Of a stretch of 64,000 nt of DNA, positions 35,430 through 43,675 are shown in pieces. Within the stretch, counting starts at the first letter, position 1. Each line of letters starts with the position of its first letter. This stretch comes from Geomonas ferrireducens (GTDB lineage: Bacteria; Desulfobacterota; Desulfuromonadia; Geobacterales; Geobacteraceae). The notes beneath the pieces were generated by a model that searched no databases, was not told the DNA's origin, and saw only the letters and a list, made by a program, of their open reading frames with translations. The DNA is taken from positions 1,620,161 to 1,684,160 of the forward strand of contig NZ_SSYA01000001.1 in assembly GCF_004917065.1 (NCBI RefSeq), given 5' to 3'. The translations under genes were made by a program, and so were the position numbers.

Positions 35430-36459
35430 GGCCTGTGTGTTCCTCCAACTGTTGCAGTTTTTCCAGAAGGACCTCGCGGTATGGGTCTATGTTGTCGACC
35501 TGAGCGTACTTTATGTGACCGCAGCGACTGCAGACGGTATTGGCGCCGCGTAGTCCCTCCAGGTGTTGCCGACGTAGGGCGTTAAAGGCCGGGGAAGTCC
35601 AGATTTTCTTCAGCGACTCTTCCCGGACGTCCCCCACTATCAACTGCTGGTCCCAATCCGGGCAGCACGCGCTTACCGTCCCATCCGCATTCACCGCGGC
35701 TGCGTAAAAGATGTAGGTGCAGACGTCTTTTTGCTCCAGCGGCTGCTGGTATTGTCCCTTCTCCGCTGCCACCTTCGTGCGTGCTCGCTCCTCCACATCG
35801 AAGCCGGGCCAGATGGGGGCCAGATCCTCGACGAATATGCGGTCGCAGCAGTCGCCGAAGGCAGAAAGGAACTCCTTTTTATCCCCCTCGCTGAGGTAGT
35901 TCCCCGGAACCTTGATGGTGATTTCACAATCGCCCTTGTGGGTGTGGAGCCACCTCAGTTTTGCGACCAGAGCTTCGAAGTCGATGTCGGTCCCGGCGTG
36001 CTCCAGGTACTGCGACCTGTTGACCCCCTCAAGCGAGATGTTCATCCGGTCCAGTCCCGCATCGATGATCTCGGCGAGCGACTCCACGGTGAAAAGGGAG
36101 CCGTTGGTGGCGAGGTCTACGTACTCGACCCTCCCGCTTCGCTTCGCGAGGGAGACCATCTGGGGGAGCTTGCGGTTCAGGAATGGCTCCCCGATCTTGT
36201 TCATGCGCAGAACCTTGATAGGCCTGTCGAACTCTTGCAGGTCCGCGATCACCTTGGTGAAGAGTTCGAAGCTCATGGTGCCCCGCTTGTATGTCGATCC
36301 GGCGATGAGGTCTTGATGCCCGGAGGGGCAGAACCGGCAACGGAAGTTGCAGGCACTGGAAGGGTCCACGTACAGCAGGAATGGGGTCTCCAGCGGGATC
36401 ACGTCCTGCAGCGGCGTGCGGTTATCGAGGTTCAGCTTGGAAATGTTCTTGGCCTTCAT
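35419..36459 (-). CDS. Radical SAM / SPASM-domain protein (first of two paralogues)
   Basis: This 346-residue protein carries the radical SAM cluster motif C-x3-C-x2-C at residues 37, 41 and 44 (ACNFRCRFCPSG), which holds a 4Fe-4S cluster that cleaves SAM to a radical. The barrel continues through LRMNKIGEPFLNRKLPQMV and DLATNGSLFT. A C-terminal cysteine-rich region (DVCTYIFYAAAVNADGTVSACC and VCSRCGHIKY, about 245-325) is SPASM-like and may bind further clusters. Neighbours are all glycan enzymes, so a radical change on a sugar (dehydrogenation, epimerisation, C-methylation) is more plausible here than peptide maturation; no precursor peptide gene is seen. It is clearly related to 38943-39968. 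Confidence 0.85.
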   Translation of the reverse strand: MKAKNISKLNLDNRTPLQDVIPLETPFLLYVDPSSACNFRCRFCPSGHQDLIAGSTYKRGTMSFELFTKVIADLQEFDRPIKVLRMNKIGEPFLNRKLPQMVSLAKRSGRVEYVDLATNGSLFTVESLAEIIDAGLDRMNISLEGVNRSQYLEHAGTDIDFEALVAKLRWLHTHKGDCEITIKVPGNYLSEGDKKEFLSAFGDCCDRIFVEDLAPIWPGFDVEERARTKVAAEKGQYQQPLEQKDVCTYIFYAAAVNADGTVSACCPDWDQQLIVGDVREESLKKIWTSPAFNALRRQHLEGLRGANTVCSRCGHIKYAQVDNIDPYREVLLEKLQQLEEHTGHAR

Positions 36460-36460
36460 G

Positions 36461-37690
36461 TCATCTCTCCAGGTGCCGGCGGTGCGCGGCTTGACTTACC
36501 GGTTGGCGTTCGCAGGGGACGCAGTACATGACCGAACCGGTGCCGCACCAGCTATGGAGGCGCAGGTAAAACCGGTAATCGGGGACAAGCTCCATGAGCC
36601 ATTGCGGCAACTTCCAAAGGCCCAGGTGGTTGTGGTAGGTGGTCACCACGATGATGGGGCGGTGCCGCCGGATGGTCCGCGCCGCACCCTTTAGGGCTTC
36701 CAGTTCGCCCCCCTCCAGGTGCAGCTTGATGAAGCTCGCCTCGATGCCCATGTCGTCTACGGCCTGCACCGCGACCTGCGCGGGACCAAGCTCCGAGATC
36801 TGGGAGGCGTACCCCAAGCCGGGGAAGAAGGTGTCCTTTCCGGAGCCTGCCCCCACCGCGCCTTGAACGATCCGGATGCCTTCCGAAATCATCCGGGGAA
36901 GCGGTGCCAGGTTCCTGCGCAAAACGGCAAGGTTCTCCGGGTCCGGCTCCACGACCCAGATCGAGGAGAACCTCTGGCCGACTTCCCTGAGGAACCTCAG
37001 TGTGGTGTTGCCGTGATAGGCGCCCAGGTCGAGCAGGACCTCGTGATCGTTAAGGACGGAGGCGACTGGCGGGATGAAGTACCGGTCCGTCGCGTTCACC
37101 GGGCAACCCTCGAAAGTCCACTCCTGTCGCAGGTATCGCCAGGCGATGAACTGCAGGTAATGGGCGCGGGAGATGTCGTCCGACCACCCATCCAGCACCT
37201 TTTCCATGCGGGCGCCGTCGCATGGCCGCTGCACTCCGGCAAACCAGCCGTTCCCCAGGGGGTGCACGGCGCGGAAGGGTTCCGTCAGATCGTAGAAGGG
37301 GGCCACGTCGCGCCAGCCGCTCCCCGCCAGCTCGTCACGAAGCGGCAGGTAGGGGAGGGTGGCGATGCAGACCGCAAGCAGGGCATCCTGCTTGTACCGG
37401 TCGGGGACTTCGCCGGGGCTGACGATGCTGGTCCCCTGCCAGAAAGGGTCGTCGCGGTGGCGGGCTGCATCGGCGTCAACGACGAAAAGGACTGGAACTC
37501 CCACGCTGCTGAAGAACTCTTTCGCCATCCTGCCGAGTTGCCCGGCACCGTAAAGGACAAGCGGCTTGTCAAGTGGCGATGCAGGCCGGGCCGGTTGCTG
37601 CGCGAGGATGTCCTGCAGCAGCAGCTTTGCCTCCAGCGCACCGGGGGCACCCTCGTATGTCACTGCAACGAAAGCAGTTTCTTGGACCAT
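36461..37690 (-). CDS. FkbM family methyltransferase with N-terminal nucleotide-binding domain (second copy)
   Basis: This protein has 409 residues. The N-terminal part contains LVLYGAGQLGRMAKEFFSS (about 44-62), a dinucleotide-binding-like glycine motif. The C-terminal half is an FkbM methyltransferase with VLLDLGAYHGNTTLRFLRE, IWVVEPDPENLAVLRRNL and SFIKLHLEGGELEALKGAART. It shares the arrangement of 33142-34242, but the glycine motif and spacing differ, so they are old paralogues rather than a recent copy. Its first 31 bases overlap the end of the GT4 gene upstream, an unusually long overlap for this cluster. It is probably an O-methyltransferase acting on a glycan sugar. Confidence 0.83.
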   Translation of the reverse strand: MVQETAFVAVTYEGAPGALEAKLLLQDILAQQPARPASPLDKPLVLYGAGQLGRMAKEFFSSVGVPVLFVVDADAARHRDDPFWQGTSIVSPGEVPDRYKQDALLAVCIATLPYLPLRDELAGSGWRDVAPFYDLTEPFRAVHPLGNGWFAGVQRPCDGARMEKVLDGWSDDISRAHYLQFIAWRYLRQEWTFEGCPVNATDRYFIPPVASVLNDHEVLLDLGAYHGNTTLRFLREVGQRFSSIWVVEPDPENLAVLRRNLAPLPRMISEGIRIVQGAVGAGSGKDTFFPGLGYASQISELGPAQVAVQAVDDMGIEASFIKLHLEGGELEALKGAARTIRRHRPIIVVTTYHNHLGLWKLPQWLMELVPDYRFYLRLHSWCGTGSVMYCVPCERQPVSQAAHRRHLER

Positions 37691-38946
37691 TGGTTGAGCC
37701 TCTCGTCGTCAGGGAAATACTTGCGGAAGTGGAAAACGGTCCCCTTGGTCTGCTCAAAGAGGCCGAATTTGGAGTATCTCCCGGGTTCGCCGGTAGTGCC
37801 GGGGAGGGAGAACAGTCCGGGGGAACCCTGGCAGGAGAGGAACCAGTCTGAGGGGGCGGCCCCGAAGATGTCGGTGAACGAGAAGGCGCGCTTCTCAAGG
37901 GAAATGCATTCCCGGTAGTGCGCATTGAGGGACGCCTCCATTCCGGCCGCGCTGAATTTCCGCCTGACCGACTCCGCGGCCCGCAACCCCATGGCCCTAC
38001 GTTCACCGGGGTTCTTTGCCAGTCGGTGCATGGCGGCGGCGAATTCTTTCTTTGAACCCACCACCAGCCCGGTCTTTTCGTGTTCCACGATGAGGCACTC
38101 AGCCGGGTTGTCGAGCACCACCGGAACTACCCCCATCGACATCGCCTCGAGAAGCGCGTTTTCTGTGGTGCCGTAATGTTGCGGATTCAGCAGGTAGGCG
38201 AGCACGTTGAGGGATGCGAGTTCAGAGGCGACGTCGCTTGTGTACCCCCTGAATTCCAACAGCCCGGGGTTGCCTCGTTGCGCGCATTGCCGTTCCAGGG
38301 TTTCTTTGTTGGCGAGGTCTCCGATCAGCCTGACGCTGAAACCCGGGATCTTCACCTCCTCGAGGAAATCCACGTAGTCCGGATGGAGCTTGGCGAAGTT
38401 CAGGCTTCCCAGGTACCCGGCAACGGTCGCGTCGGCGTCTGCGAGAGTGGGGGAGGGGAACCCTTGGAAACCGGCGCAGCTGGAAACGACTCCGATCCGC
38501 TGAGCCACCTCGCTGGGGAGCCCTCTTACCTCTTTTGCCTGGAATGAGCAGGCGGATGTGAACAGGAATTTGTGAGCGGCGAGTAGGAGCCCCTCCGGGA
38601 GGATCGGGTTGAAAAGCCCGGAGACATGGCTCCAGACCAGGAGCCTCATCGGGGGAAGGGGGGCGCCGCAGAGCGCCGCCATGGTTGCCGGGTGGTTCCA
38701 CCACTCCAACTGGACGACGTCGCTTTCTCCGATCAGCACATGCAACCGCTCCGTAGGTGGGCAGACGATCAGTTCGCTGCCGGACTGCTCCACCAGTTCC
38801 GCGAACTGCGATTTTTCCTGCTGCTCGAAGGTGACGATGGTATGCCGCACGTCGGAGCCGGACGAGGCCGCCTGCATGGCCAGCCCGCTCAGTGCCTTGC
38901 CGACCCCTCCGCCTAGATGGGCCGTTAGGTGCAGTACCTTGATCAT
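37660..38946 (-). CDS. Glycosyltransferase, GT4 (GT-B) family
   Basis: This 428-residue glycosyltransferase has a typical GT4 N-terminus (MIKVLHLTAHLGGGVGKALS, glycine-rich loop at 11-16) and a C-terminal donor-binding half (about 190-340) with VAGYLGSLNFAKLHPDYVD and the region YGTTENALLEAMSMGVVPVVLDN, where the E-x7-E acidic residues sit. The last 60 residues are an extra tail without a recognised fold. It lies between an FkbM methyltransferase and a radical SAM gene, with ATGA overlap to the latter. Donor is unknown; the CDP-linked deoxysugar made by the genes upstream in this operon is a reasonable guess, made from position only. Confidence 0.82.
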   Translation of the reverse strand: MIKVLHLTAHLGGGVGKALSGLAMQAASSGSDVRHTIVTFEQQEKSQFAELVEQSGSELIVCPPTERLHVLIGESDVVQLEWWNHPATMAALCGAPLPPMRLLVWSHVSGLFNPILPEGLLLAAHKFLFTSACSFQAKEVRGLPSEVAQRIGVVSSCAGFQGFPSPTLADADATVAGYLGSLNFAKLHPDYVDFLEEVKIPGFSVRLIGDLANKETLERQCAQRGNPGLLEFRGYTSDVASELASLNVLAYLLNPQHYGTTENALLEAMSMGVVPVVLDNPAECLIVEHEKTGLVVGSKKEFAAAMHRLAKNPGERRAMGLRAAESVRRKFSAAGMEASLNAHYRECISLEKRAFSFTDIFGAAPSDWFLSCQGSPGLFSLPGTTGEPGRYSKFGLFEQTKGTVFHFRKYFPDDERLNQWSKKLLSLQ

Positions 38947-39968
38947 GGCCGTCCCCGTCGCGATGCAACCAGCTTTTCAAGGAGCTCCGTCGCGTATGGA
39001 TCGAGGTTGTCAGGCATGCCGTGTGAGAGCTGTCCGCAATTGGCACAGACGTCGAGCCCCTTGCGTTTCATGGAAAGAAACGCCTTCTGGTACTCGAACA
39101 GCGCATCGCCGTCCCAAATCTCCTTTACGCTCTGCCTTTTGACATCGCCGATGCTGAGTTTCCTGGCCCAGTCGAGAAAGCAGGTGCTGGCGGATCCGTC
39201 GGAGTTGATCGAGAAAGAGTAAAAAACGTAGGGGCAGACCAGTACCTCTTTGATCTGCTGTCCGTAGATGCCGACCTCCTGGTTGATATCCACGCCGTTT
39301 AGCTCAAATTCGGGCCAGCAGGACATGATGTGCTCGATGTACACGCCATCAGCTATGTCGCCGAATAGCTCGTAGAACCTGTTTTTGTCAGCTTCGGTGA
39401 GCGTGTCACCGTTGATTTTCACGATCATCTCGCACTGGCGCCTGTTCTGGTACAGGTGGCGTATGTTTTCAACCAGCTCCTCGAATTCTATGCGGACCCC
39501 GGAAAAGTCCTTGTACTGCTCGGCGTTGATCCCCTCGATCGAGATGTTGATCCTGTCGAGCCCCGCGTCGATGATCTCAAGGTTCTTCTCTGGTGTGAGC
39601 AAAGAGGCGTTGGTGGTGGTGTCTATCCTTTGGCAGCAGTTGCTCTTTTTCGCGTACCTGATCATCTCGGCGAACCGGGGATGCATCAGCGGCTCGCCGT
39701 CCTTGTACAGCCGGAGCACCCTGACCGGCTCCTCGAACTGGCAGATGTCGTCGATGATTTTCCGGTAAAGGTCGAAGTCCATCACCCCGTGGACCCTTCC
39801 CGGGGTGGCCTTCATCAACGCCCTGTCGCCCGTAGGGCAGAACTTGCACTGGAAGTTGCAGGCGTCCGACGGGTCGACGTTTATGATGAAAGGGGTCTTC
39901 AGGGGGATGACCGTTTCCAGGCGGGTCCTGTTGACCATGTCTATGCGGGGTTTGATCGCTGCCTTCAT
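38943..39968 (-). CDS. Radical SAM / SPASM-domain protein (second paralogue)
   Basis: This 341-residue protein has C-x3-C-x2-C at residues 37, 41 and 44 (ACNFQCKFCPTG) and the same start pattern as its paralogue at 35419-36459 (VNRTRLETVIPLKTPFIINV against DNRTPLQDVIPLETPFLLYV). The barrel has LRLYKDGEPLMHPRFAEMI and INISIEGINAEQY. The C-terminal SPASM-like region has VCPYVFYSFSINSDGSASTC and DVCANCGQLSHG. Both neighbours overlap it by ATGA. Having two related radical SAM enzymes in one glycan operon is unusual and suggests two similar radical steps on related sugars, but the reaction is unknown. Confidence 0.85.
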   Translation of the reverse strand: MKAAIKPRIDMVNRTRLETVIPLKTPFIINVDPSDACNFQCKFCPTGDRALMKATPGRVHGVMDFDLYRKIIDDICQFEEPVRVLRLYKDGEPLMHPRFAEMIRYAKKSNCCQRIDTTTNASLLTPEKNLEIIDAGLDRINISIEGINAEQYKDFSGVRIEFEELVENIRHLYQNRRQCEMIVKINGDTLTEADKNRFYELFGDIADGVYIEHIMSCWPEFELNGVDINQEVGIYGQQIKEVLVCPYVFYSFSINSDGSASTCFLDWARKLSIGDVKRQSVKEIWDGDALFEYQKAFLSMKRKGLDVCANCGQLSHGMPDNLDPYATELLEKLVASRRGRP

Positions 39969-40816
39969 GTGATGCTCCTTAAAAACGATTGCAGTTTCGC
40001 CGTGTTACCCCAAAACGCCATCGGCTCGTAGTCAGGGTATGGGTAATGCCCAAGGTTGAGCTGCATGCAGCTTTTCTCCTCGTCCAGCCACTTTTCCACC
40101 ACCCCCCGCACGGATACCGGTCTGCCTGAACAGACGTTAACCGTCCCTAGGCCATTTCCTTCCAGTGCCAGCTGCACGATCAGTCGTGCGACCTCGGCTG
40201 CGGGTAGATAATCCCTCAACTGCTCTCCCCCAGACATGTTGAACGCGGAGTCGCCGCGTTCCAGCGCCTTGCTGAATGCGGGGTAGAGCGAAGTCTCCGG
40301 CTGCCCCTTGCCGTACATGTAAAAAAGGCGGGCCCAAGTGAGGTCGAACGGGCGGGCCTTTCTTAAAAACTCCAGTTGTCGGCGCAGGGCATCCTTGGCG
40401 AGGGCGTAAGGGGTCGCCGGGGAGACGGCATTCTCTTCCGATAGCGGGCCCGACTGCATCCCGTATTCCAGGCAGGTGCCGGTAACAAGCAGCGAAGGGA
40501 GACCTTCCATGACCAGCTTCTTCAAAAAACGGTACTGTCTGGGGAGCTCACATTCGAAGTGCCGCATCGAGTCGTAGTTAGGCAGCCCCCCCCAGGCGAG
40601 GTGCAGCAGCACGTCCGGTCTTCCCAGCCTGTCGAAGCAGCCGTCGCCTGAAGATTCGATGTCCATCTCCACCACCCTCATAGTGGCTGGAAGGTCTCGC
40701 AGGGAGCCGCCGTTGCGTGTCACTGCGACTACCTCGGTGCCGATTCGGGCGAATTCCGCTAGGACGTGTCTCCCCACGAAGCCGCTTGCACCGGTGACCG
40801 CTACCCTCTTTCTCAT
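39965..40816 (-). CDS. NAD-dependent epimerase/dehydratase family sugar reductase
   Basis: This 283-residue extended short-chain dehydrogenase has the cofactor motif GASGFVGRHVL (residues 9-19) and the catalytic Tyr-x3-Lys in TPYALAKDALRRQLE (about 137-141), with a Thr before it (LLVTGTCLEYG). ARLFYMYGKGQPETSLYP and YLPAAEVARLIVQL are typical of nucleotide-sugar 4-ketoreductases and epimerases. It follows the C-methyltransferase gene with ATGA overlap. In known branched-sugar pathways (for example mycarose) a 4-ketoreductase of this type acts last, after C-methylation, so I propose that it reduces the 4-keto group of the CDP-sugar. An epimerase function is the main alternative. Confidence 0.82.
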   Translation of the reverse strand: MRKRVAVTGASGFVGRHVLAEFARIGTEVVAVTRNGGSLRDLPATMRVVEMDIESSGDGCFDRLGRPDVLLHLAWGGLPNYDSMRHFECELPRQYRFLKKLVMEGLPSLLVTGTCLEYGMQSGPLSEENAVSPATPYALAKDALRRQLEFLRKARPFDLTWARLFYMYGKGQPETSLYPAFSKALERGDSAFNMSGGEQLRDYLPAAEVARLIVQLALEGNGLGTVNVCSGRPVSVRGVVEKWLDEEKSCMQLNLGHYPYPDYEPMAFWGNTAKLQSFLRSIT

Positions 40817-42051
40817 CGTCCCGCCTCACAGAACTCAAGGGACGGGATGGCTACCAAAAACCGCGTGCCCCACTGGCGGGCGTACTCCAACTGCTGCACG
40901 ATCTCCACCTTGATGTTCCAGGGGAGGATCAGCAAGTAATCCGGTCTCGCCACCCGCAGCACCTCCTCGGAGACGACCGGGATGTGGCTTCCGGGAAGGA
41001 GTTTCCCCTGCTTGTACGGTGATGCGTCGACCACGAACGGGATCAGGTCCTTCTTGATGCCGCAGAAGTTGAGGAGGGTGTTTCCCTTGGCGGCGGCACC
41101 GTAGGCCGCGACCGTCTTTCCCTCGGCCTTTCTCGCCAGCAGGAAGCCTAGGAGTTCGTCCTTCACCCGTTCCGCCCTTTGCTGAAAACGGCTGTAGTAG
41201 CCTAAGTCCAGCATGCCGGCTGCCCGTTCCTTCCTTTTGAGCTCATCGACGCGCGGCGCAATCGGCCTGCTGTCGTCCTCGGCGTGCCTTGCGTAGACCC
41301 TCAGTGAGCCGCCGTGGGTGGGGAGCTCTTCCACGTCGAAGACCGTGAGCCCCTGCCGGGCCAGGATCTGCTGCGCACAGTGGAAGGAGAAGTAGGAATA
41401 GTGTTCGTGGTAGACGGTATCGAACTGGTTGTTGTCGATAAGCTGCATCAGGTGCGGGAACTCCAGCGTCACCACCCCCCTTTCTTTGAGCGCGATCTTG
41501 AGTCCGGCAGCGAAGTCGTTCAACTGCGGCACATGGGCGAAAACGTTGTTGCCGATGATGAGGTCGGCCTTCCTGCCTTCACTGGCTAGACTTGCCGCTA
41601 AAGCCTCCCCGAAGAACTCTTGCAGGACAGGTACCCCCAGCACCCTGGCGGCCTCAGCCGTCCCGGCGGTCGGCTCGATCCCAAGGCACGGGATGCCTGC
41701 GTTCACGAAATTCTTCAGCAGGTATCCGTCGTTGGATGCGATCTCCATGACGAAGCTGCTGCCGTCGAGCCGAAGCCGTTCCGTGATCATGGTGGCGTAG
41801 CGGCCGGCGTGTTCGAGCCAACTGCTGGAGACCGATGAGAAGTAGGCGTAATCATGCCGGAACAGTTCGTCTGCCTTGGAGTAATCTTCCGTCTGGACCA
41901 GAAAACAGCTGTCGCAGATGAACAGCCTGAGGGGGAAGTACCTCTCCGGGGACTGCAGGTCGGCAGGAGCCAGGTAATCGTTTGATGGGGGGGCGAACCC
42001 AAGGTCTAGAAAGACTTGTGTAAGCTGCGCGTCGCAAAATCGGCAATTCAT
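40813..42051 (-). CDS. NDP-sugar C-methyltransferase (TylCIII/NovU type)
   Basis: This 412-residue protein has the three-part architecture of NDP-sugar C-methyltransferases that add a methyl branch, usually at C-3 of a 4-keto-6-deoxysugar. The zinc-binding N-terminus has CRFC at 3-6 and CDSC near 46-49. The SAM domain has FVMEIASNDGYLLKNFVNAG, then LGIEPTAGTAEAA and GNNVFAHVPQLNDFAAGLK, with the family's YHEHYSYFS motif carrying the candidate catalytic Tyr/His. The C-terminal domain has VAAYGAAAKGNTLLNFCGI. ATGA overlaps link it to both neighbours. With RfbF and RfbG upstream, its substrate is predicted to be a CDP-4-keto-6-deoxyhexose. Confidence 0.88.
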   Translation of the reverse strand: MNCRFCDAQLTQVFLDLGFAPPSNDYLAPADLQSPERYFPLRLFICDSCFLVQTEDYSKADELFRHDYAYFSSVSSSWLEHAGRYATMITERLRLDGSSFVMEIASNDGYLLKNFVNAGIPCLGIEPTAGTAEAARVLGVPVLQEFFGEALAASLASEGRKADLIIGNNVFAHVPQLNDFAAGLKIALKERGVVTLEFPHLMQLIDNNQFDTVYHEHYSYFSFHCAQQILARQGLTVFDVEELPTHGGSLRVYARHAEDDSRPIAPRVDELKRKERAAGMLDLGYYSRFQQRAERVKDELLGFLLARKAEGKTVAAYGAAAKGNTLLNFCGIKKDLIPFVVDASPYKQGKLLPGSHIPVVSEEVLRVARPDYLLILPWNIKVEIVQQLEYARQWGTRFLVAIPSLEFCEAGR

Positions 42052-42599
42052 AGCAGTATCCCGGTGAAGTCTGGAGTAAGGGGGCGGTGGTCGCGGTCAC
42101 GCTCCGAGAGGGCGGTAACCGGTACGGGCCATGGTATGGCAAGCCGCGGATCGTCGTGGCGCAGCGCTCCCTCAGCCTCCGGATGGTAGGAGGCGGTATG
42201 CAGGTATAGTAGTTCGCTGTCCGGCTCAAGGGCCTGGAACCCATGCGCACAACCTTCCGGGATCACGAGCATCCTGCCGTTCTCCGGGGTGAGTTCCTGC
42301 GCACACCATTGCAGGAAGGTGGGAGAGCCGGCCCTGATGTCGACGGCCACGTCCCAGACCCGCCCCTTGAGGCAGCGAACCAGTTTCATTTCCGCGTGCG
42401 GGGGGAGCTGGAAGTGCATTCCCCGTACCGTACCCTTCTCGCGCGTCAGGGAGTGGTTGATCTGGATTATGCGACGCTGCCCGATGACGGCGGAAAGTTC
42501 CTCCTCGCAGTACAAGCGGGCGAAGCTGCCGCGGACGTCGGAAAACCTCTCCGAAGCCACCACCAGCACCCCCGGTAAAGCCGTCTCTTCTATCCTCAC
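42048..42599 (-). CDS. dTDP-4-dehydrorhamnose 3,5-epimerase (RmlC) family protein
   Basis: This cupin-fold epimerase of 183 residues (from the GTG) inverts C-3 and/or C-5 of NDP-4-keto-6-deoxysugars. The catalytic His is in GTVRGMHFQLPPHAEMKL. PEGCAHGFQALEPDSELLYLH holds the substrate pocket, and the later Tyr (TASYHPEAEG) matches the general-acid Tyr of RmlC. I choose GTG at 42599 because it shares GTGA with the rfbG stop, matching the ATGA overlaps of its neighbours, and G-rich sequence lies just upstream. An in-frame ATG at 42611 would add four residues and cannot be excluded. Placed among CDP-sugar genes, it probably acts on a CDP-linked rather than dTDP-linked sugar. Confidence 0.85.
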   Translation of the reverse strand: MRIEETALPGVLVVASERFSDVRGSFARLYCEEELSAVIGQRRIIQINHSLTREKGTVRGMHFQLPPHAEMKLVRCLKGRVWDVAVDIRAGSPTFLQWCAQELTPENGRMLVIPEGCAHGFQALEPDSELLYLHTASYHPEAEGALRHDDPRLAIPWPVPVTALSERDRDHRPLTPDFTGILL

Positions 42600-43675
42600 G
42601 CGCCCCCCCATACTGCGCCGCCGCGTCTGGCCGCGGTGACATAGGCTGCGAGCTGGCTGTGGCTCTCGACGTGCCCGCCGTTCAGGTAGGCGCGGTACCA
42701 CTCGGCCGTCGCGTCGAGGGCGTCTTCCAGCGCCCATACCGGGCGCCAGCCGAGCTCTTTTTTCGCCTTGCCGCTGTCCAGCGACAAGAGCGCCGCCTCA
42801 TGCGGCTGGGCGCTGTCCGTCGTCTGCCAGGCAAGCTCCGGCCACCGCTTCTTCAAACGGACGAGCACCTCGCCGACGGTAACCGCGCTCTCCCGTTCCG
42901 GACCAAAGTTCCAGGCACAGGCATGCCGGCTGTGCCCTTCCAAGAGCATCTGCCCGACCAGCAGGTATCCGCTTAGGCATTCCAAAACGTGTTGCCAGGG
43001 ACGGGTGGATTGCGGTGAACGTATGGTGAGGGTGGAGCCGCCGGTCATGGCGCGGATCAAGTCGGGGATCAGGCGATCCTCGCACCAGTCTCCTCCGCCG
43101 ATCACATTGCCGGCGCGGGCGGTAGCGATCAACGGTGCGCCGGGGGAGTGGAAGAATGCGCTCCGGTAGCTCGCCGCAACCAGTTCGCATGCCGCCTTCG
43201 AGGCGCTGTACGGGTCGTGCCCGCCTAGCGTCTCGTCCTCGTGGTAGCCGCGGTCCTGTTCCCTGTTTTTGTATACCTTGTCGGTCGTCACGATGACCGC
43301 GGCGCGCAGCGCGTCGCAATGGCGGCAGGCCTCCAGCAGGTTTGCCGTCCCCATCACGTTCGTCGACCAGGTATCCAGCGGCTCCCGGTAGGAGCGTCGC
43401 ACCAGCGGCTGTGCCGCGAGGTGGAAGACGATGTCCGGATTTTCTCTCCTAAGGATTACGCCGAGCTTGGCGCTGTCCCGGATATCGACACGGTGTTCCG
43501 GTATATCCAGAGCGAGGAGGTCCCAATGACTGGGGGAGGTGTCCGGTGGGAGGGCGACTCCTACCACGCGCGCTCCCAGCGATAGAAGCCACATGGCAAG
43601 CCAGCTCCCCTTGAAGCCGGTATGCCCGGTCAGCAGGACCTTCTTGCCCTGGTAGATCCCCACGAAGTCGGTCAT
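42596..43675 (-). CDS. rfbG: CDP-glucose 4,6-dehydratase
   Basis: RfbG converts CDP-glucose to CDP-4-keto-6-deoxyglucose using bound NAD. The 359-residue protein has the cofactor motif TGHTGFKGSWLAMWLL at about 16-31, the family signature HLAAQPLVRRSYREPLDTW, the TTDKVYKN motif and the catalytic Tyr-x3-Lys in GHDPYSASKAACELV. ARAGNVIGGGDWCEDRLIPD and RPWQHVLE are diagnostic for CDP-glucose dehydratases as against dTDP-glucose (RmlB) enzymes. The ATG at 43675 overlaps the rfbF stop by ATGA. No RfbH-type 3-dehydrase gene follows, so the pathway does not lead to 3,6-dideoxyhexoses such as abequose or tyvelose within this window. Confidence 0.93.
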   Translation of the reverse strand: MTDFVGIYQGKKVLLTGHTGFKGSWLAMWLLSLGARVVGVALPPDTSPSHWDLLALDIPEHRVDIRDSAKLGVILRRENPDIVFHLAAQPLVRRSYREPLDTWSTNVMGTANLLEACRHCDALRAAVIVTTDKVYKNREQDRGYHEDETLGGHDPYSASKAACELVAASYRSAFFHSPGAPLIATARAGNVIGGGDWCEDRLIPDLIRAMTGGSTLTIRSPQSTRPWQHVLECLSGYLLVGQMLLEGHSRHACAWNFGPERESAVTVGEVLVRLKKRWPELAWQTTDSAQPHEAALLSLDSGKAKKELGWRPVWALEDALDATAEWYRAYLNGGHVESHSQLAAYVTAARRGGAVWGGA

